In this document: piece by piece, positions 8,377 through 15,835 of the stretch | Numbering within the stretch: position 1 is the stretch's first letter | Layout: each line of letters opens with the position of its first letter | Source: Mariniradius saccharolyticus AK6 | GTDB taxonomy: Bacteria; Bacteroidota; Bacteroidia; Cytophagales; Cyclobacteriaceae | DNA length: 64,000 nt | Reading direction: 5' to 3' | Assembly (NCBI RefSeq): GCF_000330725.2 | Contig: NZ_AMZY02000011.1 | Location: 1-64,000 of the forward strand | Notes under the pieces: model-generated | Databases searched by the model: none | What the model was told of the DNA's origin: nothing | Seen by the model: only the letters and a program-made list of their open reading frames with translations | Program-made: the position numbers and the translations under genes

Positions 8377-9996
8377 TTAAAGTTTCACGTTAAGTGTCGC
8401 AAATCCAGTATGGGCTGCACCTGCTTTGATGTCCACAGAACCAGTTCCCTTGACAATCCAGCTGAGCGTGGTCTTTTCGTAAGCCCCCAACTTTTCGATT
8501 AGCTTGATCTTGTCGCCTGACACGATATCCTTTGGGTCACGGTTGATGTCTATTCGGATACTGCGAAGCCACCTGGACTTTTCACCCATTTCCGAATGGG
8601 TCGGCAGTGGCGAGTTGTTATACAAATCGGCCGTAATGCGGGTTAATCCGTTGCCGAGTTTTTCTGATTGCACATTGTGAAACTCCAACTTGGGAGCCAT
8701 TCCAGCCAGTTTCAAAATGAAATCCGTGTGCTCTTTGGCTATATCACCCACTTTCGCATAGGGAGGATTGTGCATTACAAAAGGACGGATACCGCCCACT
8801 TCCACTTTCTGGTTGGGAAAATCAGGATGGCTGACAGGGGCCCAAGGGATGAAGGCATTTTGGATTCCCTCTTTTTCCGCCCAAGCCAGGAAATTGGCTT
8901 CAGCGTTTGAATTGGATTTTCCATCTTCACCTTTTACTTCAGGAACCCACCATCCTGGTGTACTGAAACTCAATCTCCCAAAGTGGAAATATGCCCATTG
9001 GAAGAAATCACCGTCGGTACCTTGGTTGCTTTGGTTGAAGGCCTTTTGACTCACGGTTTCATTGTAGATGCCAGATACCATGGCGTTGATCGCGACGTCC
9101 TTTTCAAGCATAGAGGTAATTACCCGCTTTCTCGCATCCGCTGCGCTGAACTTCAACGGTGCAGACAGGTTATTGGAGGGCCCAAAAGTCACGAAGGCGA
9201 AAATATTCCACTGCTCAAAAAGGTAATCGAGCGTCGCACGGCTTTCCGCCTGCGAAACTGCGTAATCCCCTGCGAGTGGCGTGAAAATCGGGAATTTGTA
9301 GGTTTGGTTTCGGTTGAAGGCGATTCCCTCTTCCAAGTCCTCCCCAAACTTTCCATCCTTGTCTTTGTCGCGGGTCTCTGACATCACCAGATGCGTTCCC
9401 TTTTGACCTTTGGCACGGTCAGCTTTGACCATTATCTTTGGATCTTTGTCGTGTGCGACATAATCGCCCATTGGACTCTCTACCCGCATCATCGTGATCA
9501 ATCCGTCTTTGTTGAGGTCCTCATATCCGTCCTCGGATACCTGACCGTCCCTGTCGTGGTCAACCTTGGCCGCATTGCCCCTTCTCTCGTACTTGAGTGC
9601 AGCATGATACTGCTCATAAGCATCCGGAGACATGTTGGGGAAAATGTAGAAAGTCGTATTGTCCAAAGCGTTGCCATGTTCCTTGACGAGTCTTTCGGCA
9701 AACTGTACAGCCAACTCCACGCTGAGTACATGGAATCCTTCCACGCCGCCTACGACCGCAATCGCGGGCTTGTTGTCGAGATCTCCTTTACCGACTTTGA
9801 GGACCCAAATGTCTTTGCCCCCGGCGGTTTTGGTGAGGGAACTGAGCTTGGCCGAGCCCCCGCTGCCATTGGCCACAGCTTGTAGCCTTTGGCCCACTTG
9901 GCTGAGGGTCGGATAGTCGCCCTGTGCCAAGACTGCTGATTGCACGGTAAGCAGTAATCCTGCCCCGGCCATCAGAGATAGGTACATTTTCTTCAT
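8377..9996 (-). CDS. M14-like protein, probably inactive pseudo-peptidase
   Basis: A 539-aa exported paralogue of the downstream M14 enzyme, counted from the ATG at 9996 (MKKMYLSLMAG), which opens a good signal peptide ending near SAVLAQ; the longer frame from 10029 adds 11 residues. The fold markers are shared, including the acidic loop DHDRDGQVSED and DLNKDGLITMMRVESPMG. However, at the zinc site the sequence reads GGVEGFHVLSVE where the active paralogue reads GNIHSNEIQGTE, so His and Glu are swapped (ExxH). The third ligand region reads TFGPSNN instead of SYHNYG, and the catalytic glutamate region (STPGWWV) has no Glu. It is thus likely non-catalytic in the classic sense and may bind peptide or assist its partner. 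Confidence 0.82.
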   Translation of the reverse strand: MKKMYLSLMAGAGLLLTVQSAVLAQGDYPTLSQVGQRLQAVANGSGGSAKLSSLTKTAGGKDIWVLKVGKGDLDNKPAIAVVGGVEGFHVLSVELAVQFAERLVKEHGNALDNTTFYIFPNMSPDAYEQYHAALKYERRGNAAKVDHDRDGQVSEDGYEDLNKDGLITMMRVESPMGDYVAHDKDPKIMVKADRAKGQKGTHLVMSETRDKDKDGKFGEDLEEGIAFNRNQTYKFPIFTPLAGDYAVSQAESRATLDYLFEQWNIFAFVTFGPSNNLSAPLKFSAADARKRVITSMLEKDVAINAMVSGIYNETVSQKAFNQSNQGTDGDFFQWAYFHFGRLSFSTPGWWVPEVKGEDGKSNSNAEANFLAWAEKEGIQNAFIPWAPVSHPDFPNQKVEVGGIRPFVMHNPPYAKVGDIAKEHTDFILKLAGMAPKLEFHNVQSEKLGNGLTRITADLYNNSPLPTHSEMGEKSRWLRSIRIDINRDPKDIVSGDKIKLIEKLGAYEKTTLSWIVKGTGSVDIKAGAAHTGFATLNVKL

Positions 9997-10345
9997 AAAG
10001 TATATCAGGTTTAGTTTTTGAAAAGGCAAAGCATATGTGCCTTTTGAGCCGCCTATGTTACAAAAAATAAACTTGTAAATGCAGCAATCATTTCGCCTAT
10101 TGGAAACCGTGGTTTTGGAAGGCTAAGGCTGTGGATAAATGGGGGGAAAAGAGATTTGAGATTAAAGATTTGAGACTTGAGAGGTTACGAGGTAAATAAG
10201 AATCAAGGAATACGCAATCGGATTCTGTTAGGTAAAAAAGTAATCCGCTCGGTGTTTAGACGTGGGTACTTTTCGCCACTTCAGGAATTTATGGGACTGG
10301 TTTTGAGAAAAAATCTGTACTTTTCATTTCCAGTCAATAACAGCC
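9997..10345. other. Divergent intergenic region with purine-rich repeat
   Basis: About 350 bp between the M14-like gene (minus) and the universal stress gene (plus) with no convincing gene. It must hold both promoters; TACTTTTC-like elements occur at 10267 and 10318, which resemble the Bacteroidota -7 element (TAnnTTTG) with one mismatch, but a well-spaced -33 element was not found. Bases 10151-10192 carry degenerate repeats of the form gagatttgaga/ttgagacttgaga, like those at 6495. An ORF here (from 10177) reads through the usp start in another frame and is not believed. Confidence 0.55.
10151..10192. repeat. Purine-rich degenerate repeat
   Basis: Units of about 8-14 bp with the core gagattt/gagactt (gagatttgagattaaagatttgagacttgagagg) are repeated three times. 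The pattern resembles 6495-6530. It is intergenic and has no visible secondary structure. Confidence 0.45.
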
Positions 10346-11179
10346 ATGTACCAAAAAATCGCCCTCGCCATTGCTTTTTCCCCCAGAATGGAAGCATTGA
10401 TCGCCGAGTCAAAACGCATCAAAGACATCTTTGGCGCCCAACTAGTATTGATCCATGTCGGCGAGAAAACGGATGCACTTGAATCAAAGCTTAACGCCAC
10501 GCTCGACAAAATTGGATTGCCGATCGATGGCGTGAAGGTGATTTGGGAAACAGGCAAGCCCGCCAAGAAGATCCTCCAAATGTGCGAAGCTGAGCAGGTC
10601 GATTTGCTGGTAGCAGGGGCACTGAAAAGCGAAAGTTTTGTCAATTATTACATCGGATCAATCGCCCGAAAAATCATCCGAAAATCGAAATGCGCTGTGT
10701 TGACTTTGATCGAGCCTTTGGAAAAACCCACGCCTTTCAGCAAAGTCGTCATCAACGGAACCCAACATGAACAGACACCCTTCGTGATCGAAAAGGGCCT
10801 GGAATGGTGCAAAATCGACGGCGCGAAGCAAGTACATGTCGTCAACGAGATCAAAATGTACGGGATGAAGATGGCTACTGCAGGAGAAGGCTCGGAAGAG
10901 GAGGTGTCCTCCGTACGCAAGAAACTTGTGGCCGAGGAAATCGCCTACGTGGAAGATATCCTCAAAACGATGGACAAAGGCTCTCTTAAGGTAAATGTCA
11001 AGATCACCTGTGGGAAATGGGCAGTTGAACTGGCCAAATTTGCAGAAGATATCAAAGCCGATCTCCTGATCGTGGGTGATGAGGGAAAGCTCGGCTTTCT
11101 GGACAGGCTTTTCCCCCATGATTTGGAAGAAATTTTGAGCAACCTGCCGTGTAACCTTCTGATCATCAAAAAATCCTAG
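10346..11179 (+). CDS. Universal stress protein, tandem Usp domains
   Basis: A 277-aa cytoplasmic protein made of two Usp domains (about 1-135 and 140-277). The first starts MYQKIALAIAFSPRMEAL, as in UspA-like Rossmann folds; the second ends with the typical GDEGKLGFLDRLFPHDLEEILSNLPC segment followed by NLLIIKK. The usual ATP-binding GxxGxx(S/T) pattern is not complete in either half, so nucleotide binding is uncertain. The next gene, a cation/proton antiporter, starts 6 bp after the stop, so they are surely one transcript. Usp domains are often linked to CPA2 antiporters, and this protein may regulate the transporter (inference from context). Confidence 0.88.
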   Translation: MYQKIALAIAFSPRMEALIAESKRIKDIFGAQLVLIHVGEKTDALESKLNATLDKIGLPIDGVKVIWETGKPAKKILQMCEAEQVDLLVAGALKSESFVNYYIGSIARKIIRKSKCAVLTLIEPLEKPTPFSKVVINGTQHEQTPFVIEKGLEWCKIDGAKQVHVVNEIKMYGMKMATAGEGSEEEVSSVRKKLVAEEIAYVEDILKTMDKGSLKVNVKITCGKWAVELAKFAEDIKADLLIVGDEGKLGFLDRLFPHDLEEILSNLPCNLLIIKKS

Positions 11180-11185
11180 GGCTGC

Positions 11186-12418
11186 ATGGAGAACCTGACA
11201 CACCAAGAAGTCGTCAACCTTTTGTTGCAGTTAGCTGCCATGCTGATGCTTGCGCGAGTTTTTGCAGAAGTGGCGCAGAAATTCAAACAACCCGCCGTAG
11301 TAGGGGAACTGATCGCGGGCATATTGTTGGGGCCGACGATTTTGGGAACCTTCCTACCAGAAATTCACGAGTATCTTTTCATGAGTAATCAGCAGGCAAA
11401 TCTTGCTCTGGACGGTTTTGTACAAGTGGCGGTTGTGCTTTTACTTTTTATTGCGGGCCTTGAAGTAGAGCTCCATCTTGTCTGGTCACAAGGAAAGTCG
11501 GCAATTAATATAAGTTTCCTTGGCTTGGTGGTGCCGTTTATTTTCGGTTTTGTTTTTCCTTATTTTTTTCCAGATTTCTTCGGATTGGCTGATGGGGATC
11601 GTCTGCTCTTTTCACTCTTTATGGGTACCGCCATGTCGATCACTGCACTGCCCGTGGTGGTAAGGATATTGATGGATACGAATCTCTTTAAGACCAAAAT
11701 GGGCATGCTAATCGTCGCATCCGCCATGGTCAATGATATCATTGGATGGCTGATTTTTTCGGTGATTCTTTCTCTAATGGGAAAAAGCAGCAACCTGTCC
11801 ATGGTCAATACCATCGGCATCACACTGATCTTCACCTTCTTTATGCTGACCTTGGGAAAATTCCTCATCAACAAATCCCTCCCCTGGGTCAATAAGAAGA
11901 TGGCTTGGCCAGGAGGGGTACTTTCCGTTTCAATGGCTTTTTGTTTCCTTTTGGCTGCGTTCACCGAATGGTTGGGTATTCATGCGATATTCGGCGCTTT
12001 TCTCTTAGGTGTGGCCTTGGGGGACTCGGACCATATGTCTGAGCGGGCCAAAGAAATCGTTCACCAATTTATCAACAACATCTTCGCTCCGCTTTTCTTC
12101 GTCTCTATCGGGCTAAAGATCAACTTTGTCGCCAATTTTGACCTCATGCTCACGTTGGCCATTTTGGCTATTTCATTTGCCGGGAAAATTCTTGGAAGTG
12201 GATATGGGGCATTTCGTGGCGGGTTTCAAAAGAAAGAATCCCTAGCCATCGGTTTTGGGATGAATGCCCGTGGAGCTATGGAAATCATCCTTGGTTTGAT
12301 CGCATTGGAAGCTGGACTGATCAATGAAAAGCTTTTTGTGGCCTTGGTGGTGATGGCACTAGTTACCTCCATGACAAGCGGTCCATTGATGAAGTGGGCT
12401 TTGAAATCAAAGGAATAG
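11186..12418 (+). CDS. Cation/proton antiporter, CPA2 family
   Basis: A 410-aa inner-membrane protein with about 12 transmembrane segments, of the KefB/GerN/NapA-like CPA2 family that exchanges Na+ or K+ for H+. Recognisable elements are the N-terminal GELIAGILLGP motif (about 37-47), the unwound-helix/ion-site segment ASAMVNDIIGW with the essential Asp, and GMNARGAMEIILGL near the C-terminus with the conserved Arg. There is no C-terminal RCK/TrkA-N domain, so it resembles the short type. The companion universal stress protein encoded 6 bp upstream could supply a regulatory nucleotide-sensing function in trans. Confidence 0.9.
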   Translation: MENLTHQEVVNLLLQLAAMLMLARVFAEVAQKFKQPAVVGELIAGILLGPTILGTFLPEIHEYLFMSNQQANLALDGFVQVAVVLLLFIAGLEVELHLVWSQGKSAINISFLGLVVPFIFGFVFPYFFPDFFGLADGDRLLFSLFMGTAMSITALPVVVRILMDTNLFKTKMGMLIVASAMVNDIIGWLIFSVILSLMGKSSNLSMVNTIGITLIFTFFMLTLGKFLINKSLPWVNKKMAWPGGVLSVSMAFCFLLAAFTEWLGIHAIFGAFLLGVALGDSDHMSERAKEIVHQFINNIFAPLFFVSIGLKINFVANFDLMLTLAILAISFAGKILGSGYGAFRGGFQKKESLAIGFGMNARGAMEIILGLIALEAGLINEKLFVALVVMALVTSMTSGPLMKWALKSKE

Positions 12419-12455
12419 GATTTTGCAATTGAGTTTGTTAAAAATTCCAAAAGCT

Positions 12456-12503
12456 GTTGCCGCTTTCGATTTAATTATTTTACTTTGACATACAAAGTAC
12501 TTT
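12456..12503 (+). promoter_or_regulatory. Putative promoter with operator copy 1 (ACTTTG-N5-CAAAGTACTTT)
   Basis: Bases 12482-12503 read ACTTTG, spacer acata, CAAAGTACTTT. ACTTTG (12482-12487) and CAAAGT (12493-12498) are perfect inverted repeats, and AAAGTACTTT (12494-12503) is itself a palindrome, so there are three half-sites. The same 22-bp pattern recurs at 13427-13448. The first half-site overlaps TTACTTTG (12480-12487), one mismatch from the Bacteroidota -7 element TAnnTTTG; GTTG at 12456-12459 is a candidate -33 element 20 bp upstream. Repression by the winged-helix protein encoded at 13120-13410 is inferred. Confidence 0.7.
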
Positions 12504-12505
12504 TT

Positions 12506-13123
12506 ATGAACAAAGAAAAATATCTGGATGACTTGAAGGAAATCCGTGAGATCATGGACAAATCCTCGCGGTTTATATCCCTGAGCGGGATGTCGGGTAT
12601 CGTGGCAGGCATCATTGCCCTCGTGGGCGCCTATATCGCCTACGAGTACATTTATATAGACCATGCCTTTTACGGCTACCGGATGGTCGTGCTTACTCCC
12701 CAGACCATCAGCCAATTGTTGATTCTGGCCACAGTGATTTTGGTATTGGCCTTGGGAGCCGGCGTATTTTTCACCAAAAGAAAAGCCGAAAAGACCAAGC
12801 AGAAACTTTGGGACCTACAGACCAAACGGCTCATTTCCAACCTGATGATTCCGCTTGCGGCAGGAGGGATTTTGTGCCTGATATTTTTGTTGCGCGGGTA
12901 TGTGGGCATCGTCGCCCCGCTCACCTTGGTATTTTATGGACTTGCTTTGGTCAATGCCAGCAAATACACGCTATCGGAAGTGCGCGCTTTGGGTTTGATG
13001 CAGGTGGCTTTGGGATTATTGGCCGCCTATTTTGTGGGCTATGGTTTGTTGTTTTGGGCTTTGGGATTTGGAGTCTTGCATATCATCTACGGAGTCAGGA
13101 TGCATTTGAAATACGGGTCGTGA
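12506..13123 (+). CDS. Multi-pass membrane protein of unknown function
   Basis: A 205-aa protein from the ATG at 12506 (MNKEKYLDDLKEIREIMDKS); the ATG lies only 2 bp after the operator copy. A charged N-terminal helix of about 25 residues precedes six likely membrane segments, with a basic loop (TKRKAEKTKQKLWDL) in the middle. It is typical of the integral membrane proteins found next to a winged-helix regulator and CreD in Bacteroidota. Its stop overlaps the GTG start of the regulator (TGA at 13121-13123), so translation is coupled. The biochemical role is unknown; envelope stress is a guess from the CreD context. Confidence 0.8.
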   Translation: MNKEKYLDDLKEIREIMDKSSRFISLSGMSGIVAGIIALVGAYIAYEYIYIDHAFYGYRMVVLTPQTISQLLILATVILVLALGAGVFFTKRKAEKTKQKLWDLQTKRLISNLMIPLAAGGILCLIFLLRGYVGIVAPLTLVFYGLALVNASKYTLSEVRALGLMQVALGLLAAYFVGYGLLFWALGFGVLHIIYGVRMHLKYGS

Positions 13124-13410
13124 AAGATTTACTGCAGGATTTAGACAAAGCTTTTGAAAACCGGCTGCGGTTGGGGATTATGTCCGCCCTGATGGTCAAT
13201 GATTTCCTGGACTTCAACAGCCTCAAGGACCTACTCGGCGCGACCGATGGCAATCTGGCAACCCATTTGAAAATGTTGGAAAAAGAAGGGTATGTCAGGT
13301 TTCAGAAGGAATTTGTAGACCGCAAGCCCAATACCAAATATGCCGCGACCGATGCCGGAAAAACCGCCTTCGTCAAACACCTCAACGCAATCGAAAAACT
13401 CTTAAGATAA
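13120..13410 (+). CDS. Winged-helix transcriptional regulator (HTH_34-like)
   Basis: A 96-aa DNA-binding protein. The start is the GTG at 13120, overlapping the previous stop; reading further upstream gives only a shadow of the membrane protein. The sequence follows the HTH_34 (PF13601) pattern closely: RLRLGIMSALMVND, then FNSLKDLLGATDGNLATHLKMLEKEGYV as the helix-turn-helix, and a wing with FVDRKPNTKYAATDAGKTAF. It has no sensor domain, so the signal may come from a membrane partner. The two identical inverted repeats upstream of its operon and of creD are likely its operators, giving autoregulation (inference). Confidence 0.87.
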   Translation: MKDLLQDLDKAFENRLRLGIMSALMVNDFLDFNSLKDLLGATDGNLATHLKMLEKEGYVRFQKEFVDRKPNTKYAATDAGKTAFVKHLNAIEKLLR

Positions 13411-13426
13411 AAAAATTTATCCACTC

Positions 13427-13448
13427 ACTTTGAATCACAAAGTACTTT
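13427..13448 (+). promoter_or_regulatory. Operator copy 2 (ACTTTG-N5-CAAAGTACTTT), upstream of CreD
   Basis: ACTTTG (13427-13432), spacer aatca, CAAAGTACTTT (13438-13448). Outside the spacer it is identical to the copy at 12482-12503 across all 17 positions. It lies 13 bp before the CreD start. The TCACTTTG at 13425-13432 could serve as the -7 element, but no clear -33 element is visible, so CreD may also be read from the upstream promoter. Confidence 0.7.
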
Positions 13449-13461
13449 CACCTCAATAAAA

Positions 13462-14802
13462 ATGGAAACAACAAACGCCTCCCCTTTCGCCTTCCTGTCG
13501 AAGTTTGCAATCACGTTCAAACTCATCGTAATTGGATTTATGGCGATTCTTCTGCTCATTCCTTCTGTCATGATCCAGGAATTAATTCACGAACGGGAAA
13601 TGCTCAAGCAAACCGCCGTTGCCGAAATCGGCAGCAAATGGGCCGAAGCCCAGTTGATTTCAGGTCCGATCCTGACCTTTCCGATGCAGTTTGAAAAAAA
13701 CGAAAACCAGAAAACGAGCAGTTATGTGGAGCACCTCCATGTCTTGCCGGATGACCTAAAGGTAACCGGTACGATATACCCCGAACAGCTGAAAAGGGGC
13801 ATATTCACCGCGATCGTATATCGGTCAGATATCGAGATCAGGGGGACTTTTCAGGTACCCGCCGCATTTGACGAAGCGCACTTTGTCGGCATCAAGGGGG
13901 AAAAGGCCACAATCAACGTGGGGCTCGGCGACCTTCGTGGCGTCGAAGAAGTGGTGAATCTCAAATGGGGGACCGAAACATTCGCCGTGTCTCCAGGATC
14001 CACCATTCCCGACCTCCAAACGGCGGGGTTCCACGTGGCATTGCCCATGGAAAAGCTTAGCCCCGGAGCTGAGATCCCTTTTTCGATTCAATTGAAACTG
14101 CGGGGAAGCGAAAGCATTTACTTCATCCCGGTCGGCCAAACCACCGAAATCAAGCTGAGTTCGGCTTGGCCTTCACCAAAATTTGACGGAAAATTTCTGC
14201 CCAATGACCGGAAACTGGACGAAAATGGATTTGAAGCTTCCTGGAAAATCCTCGAACTCAACCGGAATTTTCCGCAACGATGGAAAAACGAAGCTTTTAA
14301 CGCGCAACTGAAAGGTGCAGCTTTTGGCGTGGAATTGCTCTCCCCCATGGAGGATTACCAAAAATCCCTTCGCTCCGCCAAGTACGCACTCCTGACCATT
14401 TCGCTTACTTTCCTGATGTTTTTCTTGGTAGAAATCCTCGGAAAGAAAAACATCCACCCATTCCAATACCTGATGGTAGGCCTTTCTATTTGCCTTTTTT
14501 ACGTGTTACTCATCGCGATTTCTGAGCACAGTAATTTCAACTTCGCATACTTGGTGGCGATGTCCGCGGTGATCATCACTATATGCATGTATTCCCTGCC
14601 GCTATTCAAATCGAAAAAATATACCCTCGCTTTGGGAGGTGTTTTGCTGGGAACCTTTGGGTTCATTTTCGTGACCTTACAAATGGAAGATTATGCACTC
14701 TTGATGGGAAGCGTTGGCTTATTTGTAATCTTGGCCGCGACAATGTACATCACCCGCAACATCGACTGGTACAACATCAAGGGTAGTTCGCAATCTGAGT
14801 GA
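13462..14802 (+). CDS. creD: CreD-like inner-membrane protein
   Basis: A 446-aa protein with the CreD architecture: an N-terminal membrane segment (about 18-37), a large periplasmic beta-rich domain (about 40-310), and five or six C-terminal membrane helices. The IPSVMIQELIHEREMLKQTAVAEI segment after the first helix, and the later SPMEDYQKSLRSAKYALLTISLTF block entering the membrane part, are the characteristic family signatures. In E. coli, CreD is linked to envelope integrity and colicin/beta-lactam responses under CreBC; no CreBC is present here, and regulation likely comes from the winged-helix protein encoded directly upstream. The exact function in Bacteroidota is unknown. Confidence 0.9.
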   Translation: METTNASPFAFLSKFAITFKLIVIGFMAILLLIPSVMIQELIHEREMLKQTAVAEIGSKWAEAQLISGPILTFPMQFEKNENQKTSSYVEHLHVLPDDLKVTGTIYPEQLKRGIFTAIVYRSDIEIRGTFQVPAAFDEAHFVGIKGEKATINVGLGDLRGVEEVVNLKWGTETFAVSPGSTIPDLQTAGFHVALPMEKLSPGAEIPFSIQLKLRGSESIYFIPVGQTTEIKLSSAWPSPKFDGKFLPNDRKLDENGFEASWKILELNRNFPQRWKNEAFNAQLKGAAFGVELLSPMEDYQKSLRSAKYALLTISLTFLMFFLVEILGKKNIHPFQYLMVGLSICLFYVLLIAISEHSNFNFAYLVAMSAVIITICMYSLPLFKSKKYTLALGGVLLGTFGFIFVTLQMEDYALLMGSVGLFVILAATMYITRNIDWYNIKGSSQSE

Positions 14803-14905
14803 TAGTTTCTCTAACCCGCTGCGTCAGATTTTATGATCGGCGTAGCGGGCATTTTTTCGCAAAGAAAAGATGGTGAAATCAGCTATTTTTGGACAAAAAT
14901 AATCC

Positions 14906-15829
14906 ATGTTCGGAAAGGTCATCAAATCAACCGGAAGCTGGTACACTGTCAAGACGCCGGCTGGATATGTGCAGGCAAGGCTACGCGGAAAATTCAAGCA
15001 AGACGATCTCAAACTGACGAATCCGATTGCGGTAGGTGATGAGGTGGAAATGGAGAAAGAGGAAAATTCCAGCAGCATGGTCATTATGGAGATTTTGCCC
15101 CGTGAGAATTACATCATCCGCAAATCCACCAGAAAGACCCACTTCTCCCACATTATCGCTTCCAATATCGACCAGGCATTTCTGATCGTGACCGTGTCGC
15201 AGCCTCGGACTTCACTCGGTTTCATTGACCGTTTTTTGGTCAGCACGGAGAGCTTTAGGATACCGGTGACGATCATTGTCAACAAGGCAGATTTGATTCA
15301 ATCTGAAAAAGACCGTGATTTTCTCGGAATACTTCACGAGATCTACGACCCACTCGGATATCCTGTGATTGAAGTATCCGCACTGAACGATCGTGACCTG
15401 AAATCAAAATTGGGAAAATTGCTGGATGGAAAATCAACGTTGCTATCAGGACATTCGGGCGTAGGAAAATCCACATTGCTCAATCAACTGATCCCCGCGG
15501 CACAACAAAGTACCAAGGAGATTTCCAAATTCAGCTCAAAGGGCGTTCATACAACCACTTTTGCCGAGATGTTTGAATGGGAGGGCGATGGGTACTTGAT
15601 CGATACGCCGGGCATCAAGGAATTTGGGATTTTGGATATCGACGAATTTGAACTTTCCCACTATTTCGTCGAAATGCGCGCCTACTTAGGGCAGTGCCGC
15701 TACAACAACTGCCGCCATGTCAACGAACCTGGCTGTATTGTCCTGCAAAAAGTAGAGGAAGGATACATCCATCCTTATCGGTACGAAAGCTATCTGAAGA
15801 TTCTTTTCGAAGAAGAAGACCACAAATAA
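14906..15829 (+). CDS. rsgA: Ribosome small-subunit-dependent GTPase A
   Basis: A 307-aa circularly permuted GTPase that helps late maturation of the 30S subunit. An OB-fold occupies about residues 1-70. The permuted G motifs appear in the expected order: G4 NKAD at 126-129, then G1 GHSGVGKST at 182-190 and G3 DTPG at 233-236. The C-terminal zinc knuckle is present with Cys264, Cys269, His271 and Cys277. Length and order fit the family fully. It is a single gene here: 103 bp separate it from CreD, and the downstream ATPase is convergent with a 6-bp gap. Confidence 0.96.
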   Translation: MFGKVIKSTGSWYTVKTPAGYVQARLRGKFKQDDLKLTNPIAVGDEVEMEKEENSSSMVIMEILPRENYIIRKSTRKTHFSHIIASNIDQAFLIVTVSQPRTSLGFIDRFLVSTESFRIPVTIIVNKADLIQSEKDRDFLGILHEIYDPLGYPVIEVSALNDRDLKSKLGKLLDGKSTLLSGHSGVGKSTLLNQLIPAAQQSTKEISKFSSKGVHTTTFAEMFEWEGDGYLIDTPGIKEFGILDIDEFELSHYFVEMRAYLGQCRYNNCRHVNEPGCIVLQKVEEGYIHPYRYESYLKILFEEEDHK

Positions 15830-15835
15830 AACGTC

